Assembly: GCF_003429665.1 (NCBI RefSeq)
Contig: NZ_QUWK01000003.1
Coordinates: 62,001 to 126,000, forward strand
Reading direction: 5' to 3'
Source of the DNA: Sphaerochaeta halotolerans
Lineage (GTDB): Bacteria; Spirochaetota; Spirochaetia; Sphaerochaetales; Sphaerochaetaceae
Length of the DNA stretch: 64,000 nucleotides
Program-made: the position numbers and the translations under genes
Notes under the pieces: model-generated
Told to the model about the DNA's origin: nothing
Seen by the model: only the letters and a program-made list of their open reading frames with translations
Databases searched by the model: none
Shown here: piece after piece, positions 16,418 to 25,302 of the stretch
How positions within the stretch are numbered: position 1 is the stretch's first letter
Layout of the letters: every line of letters begins with the position of its first letter

Positions 16418-17911
16418 TCACTTTTTGAATCCAAGCAAGGAAAGATGTCTGCTGATATGTGCATCAAGCAATTGCTTGTAATGCTCTTCCTCCCGGGAAA
16501 GCAAACTGAAAAAGGCATCCTTGAACAATTTCTTTCCAGTCTCATCGGTATCTTCGAGTAGATAGCCGTAGGTAATGTGGAGAAGTTGCCGGGCATTGTC
16601 ATCGTTGAGGTAGGAAGGCAGGTCTTCATCTTTCATCGTATCCAAATTCTTGATCTTCTCAATGTCAGTGGTTACATGATAGAAGGCTTTCGCATCGCCA
16701 AAACGTTTGAGAGCATGGCTGTGCATCTTCCTATAGAGAGAGGGTTCCTTCTCTGCAACCAATCGGACAGCTTCAAGCCAATTGGTGCCAGCCGTCTTGA
16801 CGTGAAAACTTCCCTTGATTGTCTTTGCAAGAATAGGAAAGATGGAGAATTTGTCGCTGCCTGAATGGATACTGAGTCGGTAGCGATACTGCTTTGCGAT
16901 AGCAGCATGCAATACCAGCTGTCTTTCGAACTCAGCGGTATCACCGATGTAATCGATGCCCTTCTGGAATTCTCCTACAAAACGAGGCGCAAGAGTGGAG
17001 ATGAGTACATGCCGTCGTTTGAGTTCCTTGGCAATAAAAAGATGACTCTTAGGGTCGGTCGGGGTGTCCGTCTCATCAATGGAGATTTCAAAGTCTATTG
17101 GATGCTCGGAAGGCAGGATATGCTGTTCATAGATAATCTGGATGAAATCAAGTGCCTTATGGTAGGTCAGTATATCGCGTTTCAGCGTGGGGAGGTCAAG
17201 TTTCAGCGTTGAGGTTCCAACAGGAAATTCCTGTTCAGCATACAATCCTTCGTATAACTCACGTATCTCACGGTCCAATGCTTCATAGCGTGCTTGGAGT
17301 TGTCCTTCATCCAGGTTCTGTATGGTGGGGTCAATTTGCTCTGAGGAGTCCAGGGTGATCATGGTGGCCCCATCTTCCAAAGCCTGCTTAATCTCCTCGC
17401 TTTTTTTCAAGTGGTCTCCATCAGCACCAAACCCATAGGTATATCCTTCCTGGAATACTGCGTATGAGGCAGCATCAATCACATCTTTGAAGGTTCTATC
17501 GGTAAAGTTCAATTCCCTGATGCTCTGTTGGGCGAAGATTGGGAAAACCGAGGTACCTTCCAAAGCCCATATATGTCCTGGAGTGGCTTCCCCGAGGCGG
17601 TCCCCCAACCCAATGGAAGGGCGCTTGGTGGTGTTTGCAACGGGGTGTGTATAAGGCAGATAGGTATTCAAGACCAGACGATTTTCATGGCTCAGTGGAC
17701 AGACTTTACACTCGTCCTCAGCCTCTCCGTCCAGTTCATCGAATATGGGGCCTGAACCTACAGCCACCAGATACCGTTGTTCACCTGCCTTGATCATGGC
17801 AATCGTGCAACTGCCCAGGTTGGTGAGTGATTGTTCATAGAGGGAGACCTTGCACTTCAGCCTACGCTCCAATTGTTGAATATCCACGGTACGTTCTTCA
17901 TAGATTTCCAT
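16418..17911 (-). CDS. uxaE: UxaE-type tagaturonate epimerase
   Basis: 497-aa protein of the UxaE family first described in Thermotoga, which interconverts tagaturonate and fructuronate in galacturonate breakdown. Recognised by overall sequence, including IGLGDRLGEATPGHIWAL, YGFGADGDHLK, ATMITLDSSEQID, LSIHSGSDKFSIFP with its histidine, and GSFHVKTAGTNWLEA. Length is in the family's range. No other uronate genes lie beside it; a KDPG-aldolase-like gene is 36 kb away. It ends at the bidirectional terminator, 18 bases after it the nucleoside kinase gene lies upstream on the same strand, so the two may be one unit. I am fairly sure of the family from recall, without a search. Confidence 0.75.
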   Translation of the reverse strand: MEIYEERTVDIQQLERRLKCKVSLYEQSLTNLGSCTIAMIKAGEQRYLVAVGSGPIFDELDGEAEDECKVCPLSHENRLVLNTYLPYTHPVANTTKRPSIGLGDRLGEATPGHIWALEGTSVFPIFAQQSIRELNFTDRTFKDVIDAASYAVFQEGYTYGFGADGDHLKKSEEIKQALEDGATMITLDSSEQIDPTIQNLDEGQLQARYEALDREIRELYEGLYAEQEFPVGTSTLKLDLPTLKRDILTYHKALDFIQIIYEQHILPSEHPIDFEISIDETDTPTDPKSHLFIAKELKRRHVLISTLAPRFVGEFQKGIDYIGDTAEFERQLVLHAAIAKQYRYRLSIHSGSDKFSIFPILAKTIKGSFHVKTAGTNWLEAVRLVAEKEPSLYRKMHSHALKRFGDAKAFYHVTTDIEKIKNLDTMKDEDLPSYLNDDNARQLLHITYGYLLEDTDETGKKLFKDAFFSLLSREEEHYKQLLDAHISRHLSLLGFKK

Positions 17912-17929
17912 ATGGATTCTCCTCTTGAT

Positions 17930-19615
17930 TCAGATAACCCCGAACTCACTTCCCCCAATAAATTCCCTGAGAAGGGAATCGTCGGGAACCAAGGTGTCGG
18001 GGATTGGATTGACATGCTCTAGGAATCTGAGCAACCTGCGAGCAGTCTCATACGCAGCTCCTGCAGAGGGTTTCACCATCTTCAGCAAGGGTTGTGCATA
18101 GGTGGTGAGAACTCCTAATTCATAGTCCAAGGCACTATTGATCATGACATTGGCGTTGTTCTGGTACGGGAAAATATACTTGTTTTCTCCCCGCTCCACT
18201 GAAGGCCACATGTTCAGGGTGGCTGTCGCATCTGTCCCACGGGTCCTATTGTCACGAATCATGCGACGTATAATCCGGTTATCCGTGGTACTGATTCGAT
18301 TGTGATCATCAAGATTCAGTTGGGTGAGCGCTGAGATATAGACCCTGAAAAGCAGCTCTTTGTCCAAGGAAGCAGTCAGCATTGGATTCATTCCATGAAT
18401 ACCCTCTATGATCAAGATGGTGCGTTTGTCCAAGTGTACGGGGGTCTCCTCATAGGTACGAGTGAGCGTCTTGAAATCATAGATAGGAAGGTGGACTTCC
18501 TTCTTTGCAAACAAGTCCGCCAAGTCTTTCTGGAATTGAGCAACATCAAGCGCCTCAAGTGCCTCAAGGTCAGGCCTTCCCTCTTCATCCTTGGGAGCTT
18601 GATCAGGAGATAGATAATAATTATCCAAGGATATCTTGATGGTTTTCTTCCCCAATACCTGTAATTGGATTGAGAGTTTATGGGCGAAAGTGGTCTTCCC
18701 TGATGAGGATGGCCCGGCAATGAGAACAGCTTTTACACTGCTGTGAAGATATATTTGGTCTGCAATACTTGCGATTTTCTTCTGTTGCAATGCTTCAGCA
18801 AGCCGAATAAATGATTCAACAGTGTTCTGGTTACCCATCTGATTCAGCTGGCCCAAAGACTGCACGTTGAGAATGGAGCCCCAAGTCTTGTACTCACGGT
18901 AAATGGAGAAAAGCAGGGGATTGTCAACAAATGGATCGAGCCCAATGACATTGTGAGAACGGGGATAGCGAAGCAGCATACCCCGCTCTTGGTAGGGCTT
19001 AAGCTCCCAGATCTTCATTAAGCCTGTCCTGCTGAGCAAGGGCTCGTAGGAGATATCCATATAGCCCTGCAACTGGTAGAGATTCACCTTCGGGTCATTT
19101 CGAGTGGAAAGCAGTGCAGCTGTCTGCTCGTGATGGTTGTTCTCAAAGTAGGAGAGTGCTTTTTCGTAGGGCAGCAAGACCTCCTCGATGGGGAGGTCTT
19201 GTTCAACCAAGGAGTGCATGGCCTTCTCGATTGCTTTTATATCTGTATTGTTCAGGGTAAGGTCGTCATCAAAACTAAAGTAATACCCATCACCAAGGGA
19301 GTGCCCGATGACCAGCCTCCGATTGGGATAGATCATGGAAACGGCGGCACAGAGGAGATAGCAGATGGAGTGACGATACATTCTTTTGCCCATATCCCCA
19401 AATAGCCGTACCGGTTCCAAGATGCAATCGGCAACCAAGGCTCGTGAACAGGAATGCAATTCATGGTTCACCAAGGCCCCGATATACGGGTTCTCTGTAT
19501 AGGTCTGTTTCTTGCCTGATTCGATCACCTTTGCCTCGATCAAGGCCTCTTCCACGGTGGATCCGGTAGGAAGTACAAGATGCTGTTCTTTGATGGTTAC
19601 GGTAATACTCTTCAT
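17930..19615 (-). CDS. nucleoside (uridine-type) kinase with N-terminal TGS and tRNA-synthetase-like domain
   Basis: 561-aa cytoplasmic protein. The N-terminus is TGS-like (MKSITVTIKEQHLVLPTGSTVEEALIEA), followed by a threonyl-tRNA-synthetase-like additional domain (residues 60-200: LFGDMGKRMYRHSICYLLCAAVSMIYP). The C-terminal half is a P-loop uridine kinase (IAGPSSSGKTTFAHKLSIQL, LDNYYLSP, IIEGIHGMNP, RMIRDNRTRGT). The same fusion occurs in Thermotoga and other spirochaetes. I chose ATG 19615; a TTG five codons upstream also reads in frame, and neither has a strong ribosome site. Which nucleoside it takes is unknown. Confidence 0.85.
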   Translation of the reverse strand: MKSITVTIKEQHLVLPTGSTVEEALIEAKVIESGKKQTYTENPYIGALVNHELHSCSRALVADCILEPVRLFGDMGKRMYRHSICYLLCAAVSMIYPNRRLVIGHSLGDGYYFSFDDDLTLNNTDIKAIEKAMHSLVEQDLPIEEVLLPYEKALSYFENNHHEQTAALLSTRNDPKVNLYQLQGYMDISYEPLLSRTGLMKIWELKPYQERGMLLRYPRSHNVIGLDPFVDNPLLFSIYREYKTWGSILNVQSLGQLNQMGNQNTVESFIRLAEALQQKKIASIADQIYLHSSVKAVLIAGPSSSGKTTFAHKLSIQLQVLGKKTIKISLDNYYLSPDQAPKDEEGRPDLEALEALDVAQFQKDLADLFAKKEVHLPIYDFKTLTRTYEETPVHLDKRTILIIEGIHGMNPMLTASLDKELLFRVYISALTQLNLDDHNRISTTDNRIIRRMIRDNRTRGTDATATLNMWPSVERGENKYIFPYQNNANVMINSALDYELGVLTTYAQPLLKMVKPSAGAAYETARRLLRFLEHVNPIPDTLVPDDSLLREFIGGSEFGVI

Positions 19616-19743
19616 GTAGCTATCATACAAGGAGGTTTGCCCGTAAACAAGAGTAAAGCGTTATTCTCAAGTATGTGTTATACTGGTGTTTTAAGCCAGA
19701 GATATGATTCTGGATTGACAGCCAAATGGGAGGTAGGTACCTT

Positions 19744-21486
19744 TTGCACATGAGGAAAAAGCTTCATCTGGCGTTTCCCTATCGACAACGCTTCATACTA
19801 CAGATAGATTTGGAATCAGAAACATACACAAGCATTCCGTTGGAAGAGGAAGAAGCCAAGCGCTACCTCGGAGGAAGGTTCCTTGCTTTGATGCTCTGGG
19901 ACCGCTTTGCCAAATATGACCAGCTTGGAGAGGAATCCTATGAGCGTGGGAATCCGGTTGTCTTCGCTTCTGGGGCTGCAGTCGATATACCTCTTGGGTA
20001 CTGCAACTCCTTCACCGTAGTGACCAAGAGTCCTATTACAGGATCTCTATCCGTCTCCAGTGCCTCTTCTTCATTTGCAGGAGCCATTGTTGGCTGCGGG
20101 TATGCAGCAGTGGTCATTACCGGACGCAGTAGAAAGTTGTGTAGTTTCTCTATAGCAGACGGTGTGGTGAGCTTCAGTGATGCTGAGCAGTACCATGATC
20201 TCACGACAACAGACGTTGCAAAGAGGGTAGGGAAAGACCATATAGTTGTCATTGGCCCTGCTGGTGAACACTTTGTGCCATATGCCTCACTGTATGTGAA
20301 CGATCAGAATGTAGGCCAAGGTGGGGTAGGCTGTGTATGTGGAATGAAGAATATCAAATTTTTCACTCTGTCTCCCCATAGCTATGGCAGGGATGCCTAT
20401 GATTCCCACAGGCTTGGTTTGTTGAATCAAGCCTACCTGAAGGATTTAGAAAAATCACGAATGGGGAAGACAATAGCCCGGGAAGGATCGATTGCTCTCC
20501 TTTCCAAGGCGAATCATCATGGGTGGGCTGCAATAGATACCTATTCCATGCGTGTCGATGGAAGACTTTGGGGGCTTTGCACCCGCAGTGTTCCTGAAGG
20601 AATTCCCTTCGATGATCCATCGTTCCCTGTGTGCCAAGATCATACTCTATTGGATTTGGAGAGTGCGATGGCATTGGGGTCGAATTTGGAACTTTTTGAC
20701 AGTAGGAGCGTACAGCAGGTTGTGCTTCGTTGTTTGGAAAATGGACTGGAAGTGGTAAGTACAGGGGCGGTGCTTGCCTGGGCAAGGGCCTGTCGAAAAG
20801 AGGGTAAGTTGAGTTTTTTGCCTGATTTGCAACGTTCGACAGCAATGCTCTATCTTCGTCTTCTTGATGCCATAGCCTACAGAAGAGGGGCCGGCAACCA
20901 GCTAGGAATTGGACTCTCTGCATTGGTGGAACAATATGGAGGAGCGGAGCATGCCTTCATGGTTGATGGATTGCCACTGCCTCCCTATGATTACCGTGCA
21001 CTGCCGGTGCAGGCATTGCTTGCATCAATGGGAAAAAGAATCGTGGTACTGGGAGAGCTTTTGTGGGGTAATCATTATCATAGGGGCCGGGAGCGTCGTC
21101 TGGTTTCTTGGGCTCTGTATATCCAGAAGCTTACGTATGCCTGCGAGAGTGTAGGATTGTGCCCATGGGTGACGCTTCCCAGTTTCAATCACCGGTTATT
21201 CCACTTTCCTTATTTCTCATTTGCAAGAAAAAACTTTTCAAGGTTGGCATTATTGGCCTCATTGGCAGAAGGGTATGAGATCGGTGTGCATGCGATGCGT
21301 TCCTATGGGGAAGAGGCTCTGTATTTACAAGTATCCCTTGATGACAAACTTTTGAAACGCAATGGTCGCTTTGGATCTCTGCCGGACCAATTACTGGTCA
21401 ACGGGAAGAGTAACTACCGGTCAGCCCAAGTGGTTCCCTTGGCACGGTTGCTCGACGCTTACTGGTCTGCTTTTGGGAGAAAGTAG
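19744..21486 (+). CDS. aldehyde:ferredoxin oxidoreductase (AOR) family homologue, degenerate
   Basis: About 580 aa, close to AOR length. The N-terminal AOR domain is well kept: QRFILQIDLESETYTSIPLE, KRYLGGRFLALML, NPVVFASGAAVD, SFTVVTKSPITGSLS, HIVVIGPAGEHFVPYASLYV, GQGGVGCVCGMKNIKFF. In the catalytic part the CxxCxxxC cluster of AOR is missing; at that place LWGLCTRSVPE holds a single cysteine. Only the distal cysteine region (ESVGLCPW) remains. So tungstopterin chemistry is doubtful. GGGAGG (19728-19733) sits over an in-frame ATG at 19726 and so favours TTG 19744 or ATG 19750. Divergent from the nucleoside kinase gene; its end overlaps the convergent phosphoesterase gene. Confidence 0.7.
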   Translation: MHMRKKLHLAFPYRQRFILQIDLESETYTSIPLEEEEAKRYLGGRFLALMLWDRFAKYDQLGEESYERGNPVVFASGAAVDIPLGYCNSFTVVTKSPITGSLSVSSASSSFAGAIVGCGYAAVVITGRSRKLCSFSIADGVVSFSDAEQYHDLTTTDVAKRVGKDHIVVIGPAGEHFVPYASLYVNDQNVGQGGVGCVCGMKNIKFFTLSPHSYGRDAYDSHRLGLLNQAYLKDLEKSRMGKTIAREGSIALLSKANHHGWAAIDTYSMRVDGRLWGLCTRSVPEGIPFDDPSFPVCQDHTLLDLESAMALGSNLELFDSRSVQQVVLRCLENGLEVVSTGAVLAWARACRKEGKLSFLPDLQRSTAMLYLRLLDAIAYRRGAGNQLGIGLSALVEQYGGAEHAFMVDGLPLPPYDYRALPVQALLASMGKRIVVLGELLWGNHYHRGRERRLVSWALYIQKLTYACESVGLCPWVTLPSFNHRLFHFPYFSFARKNFSRLALLASLAEGYEIGVHAMRSYGEEALYLQVSLDDKLLKRNGRFGSLPDQLLVNGKSNYRSAQVVPLARLLDAYWSAFGRK

Positions 21487-22004
21487 TATTGGAGGCCAGC
21501 AATTGGTTGGTCTTCCCTGAGTTTGCGTATGCTGATCCCCTTATCATCCAGTAGTGCGTAGGTTGGGCCCAAGGCAGTCCTTGGATAGGTTGTCGACCCA
21601 GGGTTGACCCAAATAACCCCATTTTCGCTTTTATGCAGCTTGGGGACATGGGTATGACCACTGATGAAGATGTCTCCTGCTTTCAGATTTTGACCAACGG
21701 GAGAGTGAATCCTGTCCCCATGTGTCATGAATAGGGTTCGTCCTTGCCAATCGATGGTTCTGTTTAAGGGAGGTAAGGTGATTCCTGCATTGCTGAAGTC
21801 ATAACTGCTGTCACAGTTTCCCCGTACCAAGATCAATTGCGGAGTATTCTGGAGCAGTATTTGGAACTGTATGTGTCCTGAGGGACAGAGGTCTCCTGCA
21901 ATCAAGATGCATCCTGCATTATATTCATGTGCACGTTGTTCCAAAAGAGAGAGGGCAGGGAGCGAGCCGTGTAAATCGCTGGCAAGTAAGAGAGTGGTGG
22001 ACAT
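21459..22004 (-). CDS. YfcE/MJ0936-type metallophosphoesterase
   Basis: 181-aa calcineurin-like phosphodiesterase. Metal motifs are in order: DLHGS near residue 10, GDLCPSG near 37, GNCDSSYD near 63, MTHGDRI near 93 and SGHTHVPKL near 115, followed by NPGSTTYPR. Size and motif set match YfcE, which cleaves phosphodiester bonds in small model substrates. ATG 22004 has AGGAG on its own strand. The 3' end overlaps the AOR-like gene by 28 bases in convergent orientation. Confidence 0.9.
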   Translation of the reverse strand: MSTTLLLASDLHGSLPALSLLEQRAHEYNAGCILIAGDLCPSGHIQFQILLQNTPQLILVRGNCDSSYDFSNAGITLPPLNRTIDWQGRTLFMTHGDRIHSPVGQNLKAGDIFISGHTHVPKLHKSENGVIWVNPGSTTYPRTALGPTYALLDDKGISIRKLREDQPIAGLQYYFLPKADQ

Positions 22005-22044
22005 GAAAAACTCCTAAAATTTCCTTGCTACAGATAAATGCTTC

Positions 22045-22073
22045 TTGTGATGTGTACCTTTTGTTGCTATTAT
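22045..22073 (+). promoter_or_regulatory. possible promoter of the hydrolase gene
   Basis: TTGTGA (22045-22050), a 17-base spacer and TATTAT (22068-22073); a perfect TATAAT overlaps at 22071-22076. It precedes GGGGAGGG and the ATG at 22116. Confidence 0.5.
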
Positions 22074-22115
22074 AATACGAGAATTATATAAAAATATATA
22101 GGGGAGGGTGCTCAT

Positions 22116-23042
22116 ATGGTTACCATCCGAGAGCTGTCTTGCAGCGATGGGAAACGTGTGGCTTATCGTGTTTGGATTCCAGAGGGAACACAGGTTGAGG
22201 CGGTGCTTCTCATCTTGCATGGTATGGCTGAGCATAGTCTCCGATATGATACATTCGCCACCTTTCTGAATTCAAAAGGAATTGTTGTCTATGCTCCTGA
22301 TCATCGAGGTCATGGGGAGACTGCAAAACGCTCTGGTGAGACCCTTGGTTGGTTTGCTGAGCGGGAAGGCTGGCAACGAGTGGTGGAAGATACCTATGAA
22401 TTGACGAATGTCATCCTTGCAGAATATCCACGGCACAGTCTCTTCCTGTTAGGCCATAGCATGGGTTCTTTCCTTGCCAGAAGTCTTATGGTGCAACACT
22501 CTGATTTGTTTGATGGAGTCATACTGATGGGTACCGGGGCCTCCCAAGGTATGCTTGGGAAGATTGGCAAGCTGATCGCCCACAGGCATGTAAGCAAATA
22601 TGGTTCCAAGCATCCTGATGCAAAACTGGATAAAATGAGTTTTGGTGCATACAACAAGAAGATACCCAATGCAAAGACGCCCTTTGATTGGTTGAGTAGG
22701 GATGCTGAACAAGTAGCCAAGTATATAGAAGACCCCTTGTGTGGGTTTGTCTGCACCTCTGGATTCTTTGCAGACCTGCTGGATGGGGTGGAGATGGCCA
22801 ATGATGTGGAGAGGGTGAAAAAGCTCCCCTCTGACCTTTCTCTGTTGCTGATCAGTGGTAGTGAGGACCCTGTAGGAGGGTTTTCAAAAGGAGTGCGTAA
22901 GGTGTACGAGCTCTATCGGAATTGCAATATCTCGGACATCACCCTCAATTTGGTTGACGGAGCACGGCATGAACTACTACAGGAAACCAATAGGGAACAG
23001 ACGGCACAATATCTCTATTCCTGGATCAAGCAGAGGCTGTAG
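22116..23042 (+). CDS. alpha/beta hydrolase, monoacylglycerol-lipase-like
   Basis: 308-aa serine hydrolase of the lysophospholipase/monoglyceride-lipase group. LHGMAEHSLRYDTFA forms the oxyanion region, YAPDHRGHGETAK follows, and the nucleophile sits in LLGHSMGSFLAR. The acid and the histidine are likely SGSEDPVGG and DGARHELLQE near the end. GGGGAGGG lies before ATG 22116. The YihY/BrkB-type gene starts two bases after its stop, so the two are co-expressed and may both concern membrane lipids; this is inference. Confidence 0.88.
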   Translation: MVTIRELSCSDGKRVAYRVWIPEGTQVEAVLLILHGMAEHSLRYDTFATFLNSKGIVVYAPDHRGHGETAKRSGETLGWFAEREGWQRVVEDTYELTNVILAEYPRHSLFLLGHSMGSFLARSLMVQHSDLFDGVILMGTGASQGMLGKIGKLIAHRHVSKYGSKHPDAKLDKMSFGAYNKKIPNAKTPFDWLSRDAEQVAKYIEDPLCGFVCTSGFFADLLDGVEMANDVERVKKLPSDLSLLLISGSEDPVGGFSKGVRKVYELYRNCNISDITLNLVDGARHELLQETNREQTAQYLYSWIKQRL

Positions 23043-23044
23043 GC

Positions 23045-24286
23045 ATGTCCTATAAGACCATCGTACAGCAAAACCTTAAGCAACTGAGAGCCTTTCTCTC
23101 ATCCGTGTTCAGGCAGGCGATGAAAGACAACTTTCTCAACTCAGCTTCAGGGTTGGTTTACTCTACGCTATTGGCCATTGTCCCTGCAGCAACATTTCTC
23201 TTTACATTTTTCAATGCATTTGGAGTCATGGAACCGTTGGTTGATTTTCTCACACAGTGGTTCACGGAACTGGCAGGAGAGGATGCAGGTGAGCAGTTGA
23301 TGATTCTCCTTACCCAATACACCCGTAATGCAACCAGCCTAGGAATTGTTGGACTCATATCCTTCCTGATTACCATGGTACTCTTGGTCAACAAGGTGTG
23401 GATTGTAATCAACCGGATCTATCGTTCAAGCAGGAGTCGGAACGCACTGAAACGGTTTGCCGGCTACATCTCATTCTTGATTGTAGCGACTTTGTTGCTT
23501 GCAGCGTATGTAAGTGTACAATCTATCCTCACGTCCTGGTATCTCGATTTGATTGGAGTGACGCTGGGAAGGTGGTCTGTTGCAGTTGAAGCCATCGCCC
23601 CGAGTTTCATTGTTGGTTTGGTCGTTTTCCTGCTCATCTATTTTGTTCCCAATACAAAGGTCCGTTTCGACTCAGCAATCCTTGGAAGCTTTGCCGGGTT
23701 GTTGATAATCACTATCTTCAATAGGTTAACTATACTGTTGACTACGATGGCGAGTAGGTTCTCCATAATTTATGGTTCCTTTGCAGCAATCTTCCTGTTC
23801 TTGTTCTTCTGCTATGTCTTCTGGGCAACCGTGTTCTTCAGTGTGGAACTTGCCTATGTGCATCAGTTTAAGCCGAATATTTCCAGTTTTCGTGGACTTC
23901 CCCAAAGCCCAGCGCTCCAGCTGTCGGAAGGAACCAACATCATGATGCTCATCGGAAGCAACTTCCGCGAAGGCAGGGGAGCTACTTCCACCAAGGAACT
24001 GCTCGACCGCCTCGCAATTCCCTATAATCGCTTGCAGGGCTTTCTTGGACTCCTATCCGAGCTTCAATTCATAACCCCCACCAACAGCAGCCAAACCAGT
24101 TATATCCCCAAGCAACCACTCGATACCCTTCGCATCCAAGACTTGGTAAAGGGACTCTATGGAATGAATACGATAGATGAGGTTGAGCACGATACCGCCG
24201 GGGAAGCGGTTGCGGAGCAGGTTCAGGACAGGGGTGTTTCCGCACTGGGGAATCTTACGATTGAACAACTGTTGCAAAGAATCTAG
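23045..24286 (+). CDS. YihY/BrkB-family inner-membrane protein
   Basis: 413 aa with about six membrane helices in the first 280 residues: SGLVYSTLLAIVPAATFLFTF, SLGIVGLISFLITMVLLVNKVW, FAGYISFLIVATLLLAAYVSV, FIVGLVVFLLIYFVPNTKV, GSFAGLLIITIFNRL and FAAIFLFLFFCYVFWATVFFSVELAY. These fit the Virul_fac_BrkB domain once mis-called RNase BN. The C-terminal 130 residues form a soluble winged-helix-like tail, also seen in other members. Function is unsettled; transport of an anionic lipid or intermediate has been proposed for relatives. Confidence 0.88.
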   Translation: MSYKTIVQQNLKQLRAFLSSVFRQAMKDNFLNSASGLVYSTLLAIVPAATFLFTFFNAFGVMEPLVDFLTQWFTELAGEDAGEQLMILLTQYTRNATSLGIVGLISFLITMVLLVNKVWIVINRIYRSSRSRNALKRFAGYISFLIVATLLLAAYVSVQSILTSWYLDLIGVTLGRWSVAVEAIAPSFIVGLVVFLLIYFVPNTKVRFDSAILGSFAGLLIITIFNRLTILLTTMASRFSIIYGSFAAIFLFLFFCYVFWATVFFSVELAYVHQFKPNISSFRGLPQSPALQLSEGTNIMMLIGSNFREGRGATSTKELLDRLAIPYNRLQGFLGLLSELQFITPTNSSQTSYIPKQPLDTLRIQDLVKGLYGMNTIDEVEHDTAGEAVAEQVQDRGVSALGNLTIEQLLQRI

Positions 24287-24340
24287 GGAGTGCTTGCCTC
24301 TTGAGAGCAACACAGGATACTCTACCATGAGGAGGCTCCC

Positions 24341-24805
24341 ATGAACCTAGACGTTACCACCCAGCCCGTGATCGACCCACTTATCTGGCACACCTTTCCA
24401 GATGAAAAAGATGGCATCATGTCTGATGAAATATGGAAGTGCGGTCCTTTGGTCTGTACCCTGCTCAAGAACCCCGCATGTAGAAATGGCGAACAACTCG
24501 TTGCAATTCCCTATGCGATGGTGGTGAAACGGGATGGTGCTGCAATACTGGCTGTCTCTCTTGAACAAGAGGACCTCAGGGCACTCTCTTATACAATGGG
24601 AATATCCCTGAGGGAGTTGCAGGAAGACTACCAAACCAAAGGGAATTTTTCGGAGCTCAGAGGATTTGTGTATTCTGATGTGACTCGAGAAGACCTTGGG
24701 GTGTATGATGGGGATATGGATCTCCAAAGCATCAGGATTTTCTTCTTGGAGACAGTCTGTGATACCTTCGACATCCTCTCTGAACCGGTGCAGGTTACAA
24801 TGTAA
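24341..24805 (+). CDS. conserved-looking protein of unknown function
   Basis: 154 aa, no signal peptide and no membrane helix. GAGGAGG lies 6-7 bases before the ATG, which supports it as a real gene. It has mixed alpha/beta composition with four cysteines (CGPLVCTLLKNPAC, CDTF) and a central stretch with regular hydrophobic spacing (AILAVSLEQEDLRALSYTMGISLRELQED). I recognise no domain. It follows the BrkB-type gene by 54 bases and could be in its operon. The first repeat copy begins about 20 bases after its stop. Confidence 0.6.
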   Translation: MNLDVTTQPVIDPLIWHTFPDEKDGIMSDEIWKCGPLVCTLLKNPACRNGEQLVAIPYAMVVKRDGAAILAVSLEQEDLRALSYTMGISLRELQEDYQTKGNFSELRGFVYSDVTREDLGVYDGDMDLQSIRIFFLETVCDTFDILSEPVQVTM

Positions 24806-24825
24806 TGGCATCAGGTTCATGAAAA

Positions 24826-24955
24826 GAGAGGAATTGAAGATTCATTCCCGAGCGAGTGCCGAGAAGGCAAGGCGAGAAACCCATCCCTTGGGGCGGAAAA
24901 GGAGGCAACGCCTCCTGAGTCCAAGGCTTGCCCTGGGGTATTGATACCTTGCATT
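24826..24955 (+). repeat. dispersed hairpin repeat, copy A (left end degenerate)
   Basis: Shares with the other copies GAGAGGAA, CGAGCGAGTGCC, the block CCTTGGGGCGGAAAAGG, GGAGGCAACGCCTCC, the imperfect CCAAGGCTTGCCCTGG, and GGTATTGATACC. The left arm hairpin is damaged and the element is about 130 bp, shorter than the others. It lies between the unknown gene ending at 24805 and the rib operon leader. Confidence 0.85.
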
Positions 24956-25012
24956 TGGTTAGGTTACATGCTCCAGTGAAATCGCGGGAATCCGCATCTC
25001 CGTTTGGAGCTG

Positions 25013-25041
25013 TTGACATCCAATAGTGAAATCTATAAGGT
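25013..25041 (+). promoter_or_regulatory. promoter of the riboflavin operon
   Basis: TTGACA (25013-25018), a 17-base spacer and TAAGGT (25036-25041), placing the start about 35-40 bases before the FMN riboswitch. Confidence 0.55.
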
Positions 25042-25082
25042 ATAAAAACACAGCCATATATATATGGTTGTGCATAATACGT

Positions 25083-25206
25083 TCTTCAGGGTTAGGTGTA
25101 ATTCCTTACCGGCGGTAGGCAGCTAAGCTGCAAGCCCGCGAGCCCCTTGGGTTGATTCGGTCAAAGTCCGAAGCCGACAGTTAAAGTCTGGATGGAAGAA
25201 GAATTG
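25083..25206 (+). promoter_or_regulatory. FMN riboswitch (RFN element)
   Basis: Contains the RFN consensus blocks in order: TTCAGGGTTAGGTGTAATTCC, TTACCGGCGGTAGGC, GCAAGCCCGCGAGC, TTGATTCGGT, AGTCCGAAGCCGACAG and AGTCTGGATGGAAGAAG. It lies between the promoter at 25013-25041 and ribD. Bound FMN should lower expression of ribD-ribE-ribBA-ribH. The 95 bases after it carry no clear terminator, so control may act on translation through sequestering of the ribosome site before 25303. Confidence 0.95.
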
Positions 25207-25302
25207 AAGTGCATTACTACAGGATTGTTCCTTTAGTGGCCTATTTCTCTTTTTATCCATGCAAAGCAAGTACCTTGGAGGAATGATTTCAAGGGGGTGT
25301 GC

